From: Pyrus communis
Lineage: Eukaryota > Streptophyta > Magnoliopsida > Rosales > Rosaceae
Assembly: GCF_963583255.1 (NCBI RefSeq)
Contig: NC_084809.1
Span: 2,761,001 to 2,825,000 of the forward strand
Length of the DNA: 64,000 bases
Direction of reading: 5' to 3'
Part shown: positions 48,171 through 60,374 of the stretch, one piece after another
Position numbering within the stretch: position 1 is the stretch's first letter
Layout: each line of letters starts with the position of its first letter
The notes under the pieces: generated by a model
Databases searched by the model: none
Told to the model about the DNA's origin: nothing
The model's input: only the letters and a program-made list of their open reading frames with translations
Made by a program: the position numbers and the translations under genes

Positions 48171-50024
48171 TAAGAGAAGTGATAAACTCTGTCGCCACTG
48201 CCATGTCCTTTATGTTATCATATCGGATTAATTGAAGTTCTGAATGGGAATCAAATTCAACTGTGCAACAAATTTAGCTACTCTAATGATCAAATTAGCA
48301 AGAGCAAATCATTTGCTTGATTTCCATTCGTGAATTGATGCTATTGCCAAAGCATTTTGGTTGCTTTATGCAATTATCATAGGTCAGGTAGAAAAAATGT
48401 AATAAGATATGCTTGACATGCATGCATGCTTTGTGTACTCTTGTGAAAGCAAAATAATTACAGTTTTCGCTGTAGCTCTCACATCAAATGTTAATACTTT
48501 GCGCCCTTTTGAACTTGTTAGAGAGTCATTCATCTACTAGCAAACTATGTATCAGTCTCTGATATAGTTTCTTTAATATATTCAGCATTGTTCATCTGAA
48601 TTTTTGTTTTGTTTTTGTGGTTGTGAGTGAATATTCTTACCTAATATAAACTATAGAGAAGAAGCTTCGAACATTAATGCATACAACTAAAAAAATGGAC
48701 TCACTACTCTAGTAAACTTGGTTAGGTTAAAGTCTTGCTTCTGTGATTTATTTTTTATTTTTTATTTTTTATTCTGTTTGGTTAGCGTTTTGCTGTTTAA
48801 AACTACACAGGACATTTATATGACTGACTTTATTGATGTTTGGTTCTATGTCAAATTCTCCTTTTGAGTTAGAATTAAAAGAGGTTTTTCTTAGTCCTTT
48901 TTCCACTTTCCACTCTCCTTTTGCTTTGTTGTATTGCAAATAACAGGAAACACAAATTATAAAGGAAATGAAAGCTAATGCCAAGTTGGGTAAATTATAG
49001 AGTTCAAGAAATTGACCTAGAAAACGAAAAGCCTACGTTCTTGTCAATTTCCCAAGTACGGTACTTTTCTTCTTCCCATCTAACCTGGCGGTGGCATTAA
49101 AAAAAAAACTTAATGCTTCTGTGACGGCCACTATATACAATAATATTGTTCAACACGAAAAGAAAAAAAAAACAGACAAGTAAATAAATTTTGGTAGAAA
49201 AATTGAAGCACGTACGTATATGTTTGCTCTGATGCATTGCTTATCATGCATGCATATGGCTGCTTAATTAATTTGGTTTAATTTACTAGGTCCCTCAAAT
49301 TGGGATTCCGAATCTTTACATTTAAGCTTGGCACATTTATTCGCATTTTGCTTAATCTCCACCGTTATAATAACCCAACAACCTAGGACATCACACATCA
49401 CCTGTAATTACAATTGAATTTTTTTTTTTTTCTGAAAATAAAATAAGTTTCCTAATAGAAGTTAACTCTTATTGCCGTTAGGCCTCACAGATTCTTATCG
49501 GTTTTGTTTGTCTTCCTCCGTTTGTTCTTTCTTGTTTATCTTTCTCCTCCTCTACTACTGCTTTTTTTCTTGTTTGTGGCTCAGTGGAAAGTTTGAATTC
49601 GATGTCAACGACTCGTGCCACTTAAATTTCAACTCAGAAGCACTTTCTACAATATTTCCACTGATGATTTTCTCTGTTAACATCTGCTGGTGCTGATGCA
49701 GATGATGAGGAAGAGGGGCTTTCTGATTTTTATATATACCCCGATTTTGTATATATAAATTGGTACAAGTTATTAGGTTCTTCAAATATTGGCTGCTTTT
49801 CAATGTTTAGAACTGACCCAACTTAGTTGATTCCATTCCCATAATTGAAATAGCTACGGTGCTGTGCAGACATCAAACCTATTTCCCTTTGTCTTCAAAA
49901 CACGCAGGAAACAAAAAAGCCTATAAATAAATGAAACACAACCAAGAACTGATATATATCAAAGAAAATTATATTCTTGCCTTCTTGGATTTCAAGATTT
50001 TCCAACCACGGAGTAATGTCCATT
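48171..50024. other. Intergenic downstream of MYB
   Basis: 3' UTR followed by AT-rich DNA. Open frames at 48.8 and 49.5 kb have no recognisable product. Confidence 0.5.
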
Positions 50025-50029
50025 GAGCC

Positions 50030-53000
50030 TAGACCTGGCAAACGGGTCGTGTCTGTCGTGTTCGTGTCGTTTTCGTGTAACACCTGTTATCTTAACGGGT
50101 CGTGTCGTGTCACACCCGTTATCTTAACGGGTCCTTAACAGGTCGTGTCACTTTACCCAACGGGTAAAGTGACCCGACCCGTTATGACCCGTTATGACCC
50201 GTTAAGAAAAATATATATTTTTTTAAAAAATTTGCACATACCACACATTGCGACATAAATATTACTTGAAAACATTAAAACATTTCTCGTTCAAGTACTA
50301 TATCTACACTCGAAAATGAAAGCCTAATAAAAAAAATAATACATACACTACTAATCTATTACAAATATTAAATGTGCAAGGATAAAGAGTTTTTGTTTTT
50401 AAGATTGACTAACACTTAGAGTTTATTTATACTTTTATTAAGTATAACATAAGATTTTGTGGTATCCACTTGTGTAAATATTTTAAATTGAAGATCGAAT
50501 TCATTCATTGTATTCATATAGGGTCAAGGAGTGTAGTTATAAAAAATCATCAAAATCGGAGTTAAAATAACCGTTAAATCGTGATTTTTCGTTTATAACC
50601 GTTGAAAAGCTTTGTCCCGTTACTTGATCTCTGAATGTTTTTTTTTTTTGATTTTTTGCTGATGTGATCTCCAAGCATATACAAACAATTTTGACGGTTT
50701 GGATCGTTGAAATTAGTTTTGGAGAATTCGTAAAACGATAGATTGACTAACACTTAGAATTTATTTATACTTTTATTAAGTATAACATAATCCACTTGTG
50801 TAAATATTTTAAATTGAAGATCAAATTCATTCATTGTATTCATATAGGGTCAAGGAGTGTAGTTATAAAAAATCATCAAAATCGGAGTTAAAATAACCGT
50901 TAAATCGTGATTTTTCGTTTATAACCGTTGAAAAGCTTTGTCCCGTTACTTGATCTCTGAATGTTTTTTTTTTTGTGATTTTTTGCTGATGTGATCTCCA
51001 AGCATATACAAACAATTTTGACGGTTTGGATCGTTGAAATTAGTTTTGGAGAATTCGTAAAACGATAGATTGACTAACACTTAGAGTTTATTTATACTTT
51101 TATTAAGTATAACATAAGATTTTGTGGTATCCACTTGTGTAAATATTTTAAATTGAAGATCGAATTCATTCATTGTATTCATATAGGGTCAAGGAGTGTA
51201 GTTATAAAAAATCATCAAAATCGGAGTTAAAATAACCGTTAAATCGTGATTTTTCGTTTATAACCGTTGAAAAGCTTTGTCCCGTTACTTGATCTCTGAA
51301 TGTTTTTTTTTTGTGATTTTTTGCTGATGTGATCTCCAAGCAAATACAAACAATTTTGACGGTTTGGATCGTTGAAATTAGTCTTGGAGAATTCGTAAAA
51401 CGATAGATTGACTAACACTTAGAATTTATTTATACTTTTATTAAGTATAACATAATCCACTTGTGTAAATATTTTAAATTGAAGATCAAATTCATTCATT
51501 GTATTCATATAGGGTCAAGGAGTGTAGTTATAAAAAATCATCAAAATCGGAGTTAAAATAACCGTTAAATCGTGATTTTTCGTTTATAACCGTTGAAAAG
51601 CTTTGTCCCGTTACTTGATCTCTGAATGTTTTTTTTTTGTGATTTTTTGCTGATGTGATCTCCAAGAAAATACAAACAATTTTGACGGTTTGGATCGTTG
51701 AAATTAGTCTTGGAGAATTCGTAAAATGATAGATTGACTAACACTTAGAATTTATTTATACTTTTATTAAGTATAACATAATCCACTTGTGTAAATATTT
51801 TAAATTGAAGATCAAATTCATTCATTGTATTCATATAGGGTCAAGGAGTGTAGTTATAAAAAATCATCAAAATCGGAGTTAAAATAACCGTTAAATCGTG
51901 ATTTTTCGTTTATGACCGTTGAAAAGCTTTGTCCCGTTACTTGATCTCTGAATGTTTTTTTTTTGTGATTTTTTGCTGATGTGATCTCCAAGCATATACA
52001 AACAATTTTGACGGTTTGGATCGTTGAAATTAGTTTTGGAGAATTCGTAAAACGATAGATTGACTAACACTTAGAGTTTATTTATACTTTTATTAAGTAT
52101 AACATAAGATTTTGTGGTATCCACTTGTGTAAATATTTTAAATTGAAGATCGAATTCATTCATTGTATTCATATAGGGTCAAGGAGTGTAGTTATAAAAA
52201 ATCATCAAAATCGGAGTTAAAATAACCGTTAAATCGTGATTTTTCGTTTATAACCGTTGAAAAGCTTTGTCCCGTTACTTGATCTCTGAATGTTTTTTTT
52301 TTGTGATTTTTTGCTGATGTGATCTCCAAGCATATACAAACAATTTTGACGGTTTGGATCGTTGATATTAGTTTAGGAGAATTCGTAAAACGATAGATTG
52401 ACTAACACTTAGAGTTTATTTATACTTTTATTAAGTATAACATAAGATTTTGTGGTATCCACTTGTGTAAATATTTTAAATTGAAGATCGAATTCATTCA
52501 TTGTATTCATATAGGGTCAAGGAGTGTAGTTATAAAAAATCATCAAAATCGGAGTTAAAATAACCGTTTAATCGTGATTTTTCGTTTATAACCGTTGAAA
52601 AGCTTTGTCCCGTTACTTGATCTCTGAATGTTTTTTTTTTGTGATTTTTTGCTGATGTGATCTCCAAGCATATACAAACAATTTTGACGGTTTGGATCGT
52701 TGAAATTAGTTTTGGAGAATTCGTAAAACGATAGATTGACTAACACTTAGAGTTTATTTATACTTTTATTAAGTATAACATAAGATTTTGTGGTATCCAC
52801 TTGTGTAAATATTTTAAATTGAAGATCGAATTCATTCATTGTATTCATATAGGGTCAAGGAGTGTAGTTATAAAAAATCATCAAAATTGGAGTTAAAATA
52901 ACCGTTAAATCGTGATTTTTCGTTTATAACCGTTGAAAAGCTTTGTCCCGTTACTTGATCTCTGAATGTTTTTTTTTTTGTGATTTTTTGCTGATGTGAT

Positions 53001-53802
53001 CTCCAAGCATATACAAACAATTTTGACGGTTTGGATCGTTGAAATTAGTTTTGGAGAATTCGTAAAACGATAGATTGACTAACACTTAAAGTTTATTTAT
53101 ACTTTTATTAAGTATAACATAAGATTTTGTGGTATCCACTTGTGTAAATATTTTAAATTGAATATCGAATTCATTCATTGTATTCATATAGGGTCAAGGA
53201 GTGTAGTTATAAAAAATCATCAAAATCGGAGTTAAAATAACCGTTAAATCGTGATTTTTCATTTATAACCGTTGAAAAGCTTTGTCCCGTTTACTTGATC
53301 TCTGAATGTTTTTTTTTTGTGATTTTTTGCTGATGTGATCTCCAAGCATATACAAACAATTTTGACGGTTTGGATCGTTGAAATTAGTTTTGGAGAATTC
53401 GTAAAACGATAGATTGACTAACACTTAGAGTTTATTTATACTTAGATTCACCACTTCTATTAATTTTCATTTTTCCCTCTCTTTTTTGTTTCCTTTTCAA
53501 TTTTTTCTTATCATTTTCACTTTTCCCTCCAACATCTTTCCCTAATTGAATTCCCTCACTTTTTTGTTTTATTTTCAACTTTTCTTAACATTTTCATTTT
53601 CCCTCCATTTTTTTTTTCAAAAAGGGCGGCAAGTTGGCAAATGGCAATGGCAAGAAATTGATTATTGAAATTTGAGAATGGAAACAAATCACATATGAGT
53701 CCTGACGCATCAAATTTCAATGGATGCAAAATCATGCAAATATGCAATGCATGATCATGCATATTAAATTATTAATTAATAATTATTATAGTTTTTATAA
53801 AA

Positions 53803-53843
<41 letters not shown>

Positions 53844-54200
53844 GTATAGATAGACTTAATATTTTGGGGGTATAATTATTATAGTATATATAATTATTAT
53901 AAATTTTATAGTTAATTTAATATATATATATTTATTATAATTTTTAGGGGTATAAAATTGTAAAATTAATGTATATAATTATTACAGTATTTTTTGAGGG
54001 TTATAAAATTATAAAAATAATATTCTGCTTATCGTGTATCGTGTTTACCCACGTGTATACCCGACCCAACCCGTTATCTTAACAGGTGCTTATCGGGTTA
54101 CCCGATAAGACCCGATTCGTTATCGTGTCGACCCAAACACCTGTTAATTTCGTGTCGTGTCGTGTCGGGTTATCGGGTCGTGTCAGAAATTGCCAGGTCT
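50030..54200. mobile_element. hAT-like non-autonomous transposon carrying a satellite array
   Basis: Inverted ends AGACCTGGCAA (50031-50041) and TTGCCAGGTCT (54190-54200) are perfect complements. GAGCC lies just outside both (50025-50029, 54201-54205). The TAGACCTGGCAA end resembles hAT termini of the TAGGGNTGGCAA kind. Subterminal regions, about 180 bp on each side, are packed with GGGTCGTGTC, CGTGTCGTGTC and ACCCGTTATCTTAACGGGT words in opposite orientation, like transposase-binding repeats. The interior is almost entirely a tandem array of 326-339 bp units plus AT-rich spacers, including an AT run near 53806-53840. No transposase. The 5-6 bp duplication is shorter than the 8 bp of hAT, so a small deletion at the right border is possible. 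Confidence 0.7.
50403..53445. repeat. Tandem array of nine 326-339 bp units
   Basis: Unit starts (GATTGACTAACACTTA) at 50403, 50741, 51068, 51406, 51732, 52058, 52396, 52734, 53073 and a truncated tenth at 53412. Spacings are 338, 327, 338, 326, 326, 338, 338, 339, 339. Long units contain GATTTTGTGGTA after TATAACATAA, which short units lack. Long units read CTTAGAGTT and GATCGAATTC; short units read CTTAGAATT and GATCAAATTC. The order is L S L S S L L L L. Near-identity points to recent unequal exchange. No coding capacity. Confidence 0.95.
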
Positions 54201-54205
54201 GAGCC

Positions 54206-55044
54206 ACAAAGAAAGGAGAAAGAAAGACGTGAAGGACGAGCAAACTGACGGCAAAGAGCGTTAAACTTCTGTTGGGAAACTTATTTTCTTTCTAGACAAA
54301 TCTAATTACAGTTAATTTTATACGCGATGTGTCATGTCCTAGATTGTTGAATTATTATAATGGTAGAGATTAAACCAAATATGGTTACAATATTTAGGGA
54401 TATTGTAAATATCTTTCAAAGTTTAATTTATCTTCCACTCTAACATCAGCCTCTATACTGCACATCAAACGATGGATGATCCTAAACCTAAACAGTTTGT
54501 TGTTGGCACTTTAAAAGAGTCATTCTACTTATCTAATTTAGAGAATTAAGCCGTGTAATAGTTTTATAACTATATTAGCACTTAGACTAAACAACTAGAT
54601 TAACTATAGTGTTTATCACTCTAATAAAGTATGGGAAATGGTTAATACGATCACAAATAATCTTAATTTTGAACTGATTAAAAATAACGTTATATTAAAA
54701 AAAAAAAAAAAAAAACTAACTACTCAAGATGTAAGGATTAACAGATAAAAACATAATGATATCGATCACGATATGATGAAACGGACCATTTCAAAAATAT
54801 GAAAAATATCATTTTGTTCCAAACAAAATTGACCCCTTTAGTTGTACAGGCCACTAGATCGAGATGCTAATATCTGTCTGACAAAAAAACAAAAAAAAAA
54901 ACTGAGAAAAGATATTGGACATTGGCTACTCAAATGGACGATTGATATCTCTTCAACGTGTTCAGTCTGAAATCAGAAATTTTATACGGCAGTTGGTGAC
55001 ACGAATGGAACAAATAAAAAGTACATTGCTAAATTATTCAAAGC
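54206..55044. other. Intergenic, no gene seen
   Basis: AT-rich, with an A-run at about 54698-54715. Confidence 0.5.
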
Positions 55045-55545
55045 AAGATTATAAAAGACGCTAGGTGCTAGTTAGGCGGCAGGTTGGGGTCTAGTACATC
55101 TATACGTTTAGGCGGGGCTTAGACAGGTGTCTAGGCAGACTAGGCGTATTTAAGTAAATATATTATATATCATATAATTAATAAGTGTCTGATTATACTT
55201 GAAAAATATATAATTTTAGTGGGATACATAAATTGCAAAATAGAATGACATAGTTATTATAAAATATTAGAATATAATAAAAACATAGGGAACACGCATA
55301 TCATGTGTGTTCATCTAAGTATTCAATAAGTCTCTTACAATTTATTGAAGAAAAAAAGTGACAAATGAAAGTTACATATTTTTTGTCTAAACCTAAGTGG
55401 ATGTCTAGGTGGGTCTAGGCAGGTTAGGTGGGCGTCTAGGCATGTCTAAGCACCATTTCTTAATTTTCAAATGGCTTTGAATTAATCAGAATGATGATTA
55501 AACGCCCGTTTAGCACTAGACGAAAATTTTTAGAACAGTGGTTCA
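55045..55545. mobile_element. DNA-transposon-like repeat rich in GTCTAGGC words
   Basis: The left side has GACGCTAGGTGCTAGTTAGG; the right side has CGCCCGTTTAGCACTAGACG, an imperfect complement. Many CTAGGC/GTCTAGG words lie between. A degraded relative lies at 10.98-11.18 kb. Borders are approximate and no target duplication was found. Confidence 0.5.
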
Positions 55546-55961
55546 AGGGGATCCAGTGAGTAAATTTTTCAAGTGCATTTTCACCAACATAGGAGAGACT
55601 CAGACCATGCATTTAACATTTAGCGTTTAATGTGTGACATGACAGATAATATAGGTCTCTTTTCCCTGTGTTGTCGGTGCAATCTCACAGATGCAAAATA
55701 GGACCAATTGCCAATTTGATTAAGCCTCTAGCCTCCCACCCCCTCACCATCACCGTCGTGCCAACGACCTCTCTAAATTGTGGAACACATGCAAAAGTTC
55801 TGATTTTGTGAGAAAATCTGTAAACTTTCAGAACAAGTTCGATTACTAATCAATGACAAGATGTGTCATTTCTTTAAAAAATAAAAAAAAAATAAAAATA
55901 AAAAAAATTCTCATCGAAACTGCAACGTGATCAACTTTATGTAAATAGTCCGGAATACTCA
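55546..55961. other. Intergenic, no gene seen
   Basis: No feature supported. Confidence 0.5.
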
Positions 55962-56306
55962 GGCCTGGTTTGGTATTGAGGTGATTCTGAAAAAAGCTGG
56001 TATAAAAAAAAGCTGGGAGCTGTTTTTGTGTTTGGTAAACATTCAGCTTCAGCTTCTTTTCACAGTTTTGGGTGAAAAAAAGCCAAAAACAATAAGCTGC
56101 AAAACCTAGCTTTGAAAAACTGGCTTTTTTTCACATCTGTTTTACATAAAAGTCTACCAAACACTACAATACTGCTTTTTTTAATTCAAAAGCACTTTTA
56201 CAAAAAAGTTTACCAAACACTCTGCTGCTTTATTTCATAGCTACTTATTCTCACAGTACAGTAGAAGCAGCTTTTTTTTCAAAGCACAGCAATACCAAAC
56301 CAGCCC
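55962..56306. mobile_element. MITE with GGCCTGGTTTGGTATTG ends
   Basis: The left end is about 17 bp, GGCCTGGTTTGGTATTG; the right end CAATACCAAACCAGCCC is its near-perfect complement. Subterminal AAGCTG/CAGCTT words occur in opposite orientation. CTCA occurs at both outer borders, too short to assign a superfamily. Confidence 0.7.
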
Positions 56307-58800
56307 TCAGTCCTGCGGAAAATCAAATATAATATCTTTATGTATGTATAGTCTCAAGAATCCACATGTAGCATGCCAAGTAACGTCGTTTCAATGTACA
56401 TGATGAAAATACGAAATCATCAAGTGTTACTTTCCCATTAATACAGAAGGATGAAGAGCCAAAGCCAGGCTGTGTTGAATCTTGAAAGCTATGGAGTGTG
56501 GAGCAATGGTGAATTTTAGGCACAATTCATATGTCAGAGACGACGTATATATCCTTCAACGTTTTATATAATATATTTCAGCACTATTCTTCTCTTCTTC
56601 CCTTCTTGCTTTTTTGTTTAAGATTTTTTGGACACGAACATTTATTTCAGTGTATAATAATAATGCAACTTCATCCTCCCAGTACACATGGGTCTTTAAT
56701 CGCCTCGACTGCAACCAAACGTGAGTATTAAATGAGCCCCTGTCGCATTTTTGCAGCATATATGTGGTTTGCATCGACTGATCGTATAAACTGGAAAAAT
56801 GAAAATAGTTTCACTCAATTATACAACACTTCACCACTGCAGGGTCTATTGCTTTGTACTGCTCTTTGTGCTTTCAAACTTTACACCAATTCAACGTAAT
56901 AAATGAACCATGTTAGTTGTGATCAACCTTTATTTTCGAACAGTGTTAGCATCAGTTATTTAAGCATCTAGGCCGTTGAGGCTTGTGTGGATATCACAAC
57001 GCGTTAACGGCTCATAGTTAGTTATGAGTGTATATATGGGCAACTTATGCTAGCTAGGTTCTATGTTATTGGTGCATGTGAGGCACCAACGTGTCGTAGT
57101 CATACACTGCATGCAACTGATGCTAGCATAAATTATCTTTCAATCTTAGCTCTACACTAAAATGTATGTCGTACGCTCTCAAGCATACATATAGGTCTCT
57201 TTTGGTGTCTAGTATTGAATGAATATTGCATAATTCAATAGATTCATTGTACGTTGAATGACCAAGTTTTGTCCAAATTGAAATCAACTTCTAATATTGA
57301 GCGGGGCTAGTCGTCCATGCATTCTAGATTGTTGAGGCATGTGAGTTTCACAAGACATCGATGGTGCATGGTCAGCTGCACGTGTTTATGAACGTCATGT
57401 GCTAACTTTTGTATTGTTGATGCATGTGAGATTTCAACACTCTACTGTCATAAACTTACATGTAGACGACTAATGCTAGCATATATAACCATTATGTGTG
57501 AGACTTATCTTTACCCTAAAAATGTATGTCAGAATGCCCTCAATCCGACACGTAGTGTAGACTTGAAATATCTTCCTCCTTGCACCAAATTTGAGTGGGA
57601 ACTTTGATAAAGATGAAGGGTCCATAGTGTAAGGTACAGAGAAAAGTCACTGCACTAGTTGATTATAAAGTGGGTTGCAGTTGAAAATAAATATGTTACA
57701 AGAATGGAGTGAAACCAATTATTATTCTACTCATAAGAGCATTGAGATCATCCACATGCCTCATGCATACATACTAGAATACATCTTGTAAATGCACCAA
57801 ATAACTTCTCCAGGAAAAGTCACAGTTTTTTGTGGCCGTCAAATTTTTGGGTTTTAAAGTTTGGTAAGTGATAGGGTCCAGCATCTTTAACTGAGTTCCT
57901 AATCAAGAAGATGACATATGTCAAACTTCAAAGGCTTATTCAACTCACTACTTAATGTCATATACATTGTTTGGAGATGTTATTCAGCTTCTTAGCCGGA
58001 CCTTTTCGGCTCTTTTTCTCATCTTGTAATATTTTCTGATGATTTGAACAATGTACTTTCTAAGTTATCCTTCAAAAAACGACTCTACTAAAAATCAATC
58101 AAATTAGAAATCATTTAACTGTTCAATTAATGTTGTCAAATTTTAGCTTCTAAATAAAATCCACGGTTGATCTATTTATTGGATACACGTTAGATGACTA
58201 AAAAATTTCATAGTTTGGTTTATTTTTTGACCATCTTTAAACTTGGTTTATTTTTAGCATCCGAATTTACAAGGTGACCTAGAAAATGATAGTTGTGATC
58301 ATGGTACAACATTGTAGGATATGAGAATGAGAGCCAAGAAAGTAGAACGTGAGCGATGAAGGTGATTCTATATATACTAGTCCAAAGGATATGGACCATT
58401 TTCTAAATACTCTTCTTCTGTCGAGACTCATGGGTAATATGGGAGGCAAAAAGTTGCAGGAATGCGGCGATGAAGTAATGAAGTGATGAAACAATGCAGG
58501 GGTTTAGGATACTAGCCCAAAGGGTTGCCCAAGAGCCCAAACTTTTCTCAAGACCCTTTGAAACAAACTTCCCAGCCACTGCCAGTATTGCATTCTTGCA
58601 AAATTATTACTAACAAAGAAGAGAGAACATACAAAGCTAGAGTGGGAGAGAAGATATTGACAAGTTTAAGATAAAGCAATTCCATTTCTTATTCATCACT
58701 AACATTTGAGTTGAACACTGTAAGCTGAAGGTAATAGCTTAATTCTAAATACACGGTAATAATTGACGGTGCAGCTATCCACATCTCAAGCACCCTTCTT
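56307..58800. other. Intergenic, no protein gene seen
   Basis: Open frames of 61-72 codons near 56.4-56.8 and 58.3 kb have no recognisable product. Two GTTGATGCATGTGAG-like phrases near 57.07 and 57.42 kb hint at an old duplication. Confidence 0.45.
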
Positions 58801-58888
58801 GTCAACAATCTGGTTTCTTCACAACGAGAATGAGGTGCTCAGATTCCTGAATTCAGCACCTTACAGTCTTCGAAGAAACCTGGGTTGA
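58800..58888. ncRNA. Candidate structured RNA: long stem with inner hairpin
   Basis: GGTTTCTTC (58812-58820) pairs perfectly with GAAGAAACC (58872-58880). Outside it TTGTCAAC pairs with GTTGACAA (8 bp), and inside it AGGTGCT pairs with AGCACCT (7 bp). Such nested pairing in AT-rich DNA suggests selection for an RNA fold. Read on the minus strand, a second smaller hairpin (TTGAC...GTCAA enclosing GGTGC...GCACC) follows, reminiscent of a two-hairpin H/ACA layout, though the first strand of that stem also competes in the outer stem. Strand and class are unknown. Confidence 0.35.
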
Positions 58889-59187
58889 CAAACCAATATT
58901 AATCAATGCCTAAAAAACAAGTTCGGATGCATGCACTGCAGAAATTCCTTATAAACAAAAGTTCTTGGGAACAAAACTATAGGTAAGGGTTGAAAACTCA
59001 GTTTTGTTGAGTAACTTATATTAACTTTCCGGCAGAAGGATTCATTGTTTTCGGTCAAAATACAACAAAGAAAAAATGGGGGGACTATGATTTTCCTTTT
59101 TTCCTTCATTTTTAGGCTATTCTTGAGTGTATCCAGTAATTTTCCACTTCAAGTGAAGAGGCTAACTAAGCACAAATATTACTTAAG

Positions 59188-59325
59188 CATGTGAGGGCAT
59201 TACTGGCAGCAGAAACATTGAAAGTTTAAGCAGCAAAGCGGATCCCAAATATTTATCTTTGCTCATTCAAATAAAGCAACGGATTATTTGACGTTCATGG
59301 AGCCTAGGTAATAGAGCAACAATCA
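59188..59325 (-). ncRNA. Candidate structured RNA, tandem copy A
   Basis: One of three diverged tandem copies about 300 bp apart. On the minus strand it has TTGCTC (complement of 59314-59319) pairing with GAGCAA (complement of 59259-59264) across 49 nt. Copies B and C have TTGCAC/GTGCAA at this place, a compensatory base-pair change. A conserved CTTTGCWGCTTAA block and a terminal CTGCTGCCA...CACAT block follow. A terminal ACA is a feature of H/ACA snoRNAs, but the fold does not prove that class. Confidence 0.4.
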
Positions 59326-59479
59326 AACATAACGCAAGTTAGCATGGTTGAGGTCCTTGAGGAATTACAGCAGAGTACCAACTACTCAGTACTCAGGCAC
59401 ATCGCGAGTGGCAACCACATCAAAATATGACCGTTCTGTGTTCTAGTGATTACTTAACGAAGTTCATAAATAAAAATTA

Positions 59480-59615
59480 ACAATGTGTGGGCATTTATGG
59501 CAGCAGAAACATTACAAGCTTAAGCTGCAAAGTGAATTCCAACGTCTATTTTTGCACATTGAGACAAGGCAACTAACAATTTGATGGTCACAGAGCCTTG
59601 CTCTAGTGCAATGTC
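59480..59615 (-). ncRNA. Candidate structured RNA, tandem copy B
   Basis: Best-folding copy. On the minus strand TTGCAC (from 59611-59606) pairs with GTGCAA (from 59557-59552), and inside these CAAGGC pairs with GCCTTG. The unpaired TAGAG and TCTCAAT between the stems form an internal loop like an H/ACA pseudouridylation pocket. GCAGC...GCTGC forms a second hairpin. It ends in CCCACACATTG. There is no open reading frame. Inference only. Confidence 0.4.
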
Positions 59616-59779
59616 AAACCTAATGCTAGTTCACAAGACTGACGAACTACAAACCGCTTACTTAGATTGCTAGTGTGGCAACTACGTCAAGAACATTGCT
59701 CCAGAACTGAGCTTCGAGTGTGTGATTTTCTGTTCTAGTGCAGTAAATGGATAGAATATCCCTTCACAGACAAGAATGA

Positions 59780-59920
59780 CTGAACAATGTGTGGGTTTTT
59801 ACTGGCAGCAGAACACTCGAAATTTAAGCTGCAAAGCGGCTCCCAACATCGATTTTGCACATTGAAATTAGTCACCCAATAATTCCATATGGTCGTGGAG
59901 CCTAGGTAATAGTGCAACAA
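59780..59920 (-). ncRNA. Candidate structured RNA, tandem copy C
   Basis: On the minus strand TTGCAC (from 59917-59912) pairs with GTGCAA (from 59860-59855). GGCTCC pairs alternatively with GGAGCC, and GCAGC...GCTGC forms the second hairpin, ending in CCCACACATTG as in copy B. It would be transcribed first if the minus-strand promoter near 60.35 kb is real. Confidence 0.4.
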
Positions 59921-60344
59921 TCAAACCTGGCTATACCAATTTACCATTGAGTTAAATTGGATTGGATAAACATTCAACAACAACAACTAAGTTTTATCCA
60001 CTAAATGCAGTCGGCTATATGAATTACAAAACGTTACCACGCTAGGTATAACACCAAGTCTTTCATTAACGTACTCCATATTTTTCTTTATGTCTCTTCA
60101 AAGCTAAAGCAGTATTCATTTGAATGGCATTTAAACAAATCTTGAATAGGGTTAGAAATGCAAAAAAATTGGAATGTTTGCTTTAAATTAAAATTTTGGG
60201 GACACAAATATATCGAAATCAAACAATTATTCTGCAAATTCAACAAAGATTGTAAATGATAAAACGATACCTTTGGAATTTGAATTTGGGTAAGTAGTCC
60301 AAAACCCTAATTTGAGCCGCCTAGAGGGCAAAGGACTGAGAGGA

Positions 60345-60362
60345 CCGTTGGGTTATATATAC
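60345..60362 (-). promoter_or_regulatory. Possible TATA box for a minus-strand transcript
   Basis: Minus strand reads TATATATAACCC, followed about 45 bp later by TTAGGGTTTTGG and then by a possible 5' splice site (CCAAAG|GTATCG near 60271). It could serve the RNA-like cluster at 58.8-59.9 kb. Sequence and position are the only evidence. Confidence 0.35.
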
Positions 60363-60374
60363 AGGGGAAGGTGG

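Noticed and set aside
50403..53445. CRISPR array or centromeric satellite
   Set aside because: Plant DNA with 338-bp contiguous units and no spacers; only nine units within transposon-like ends, so neither CRISPR nor a centromere core.
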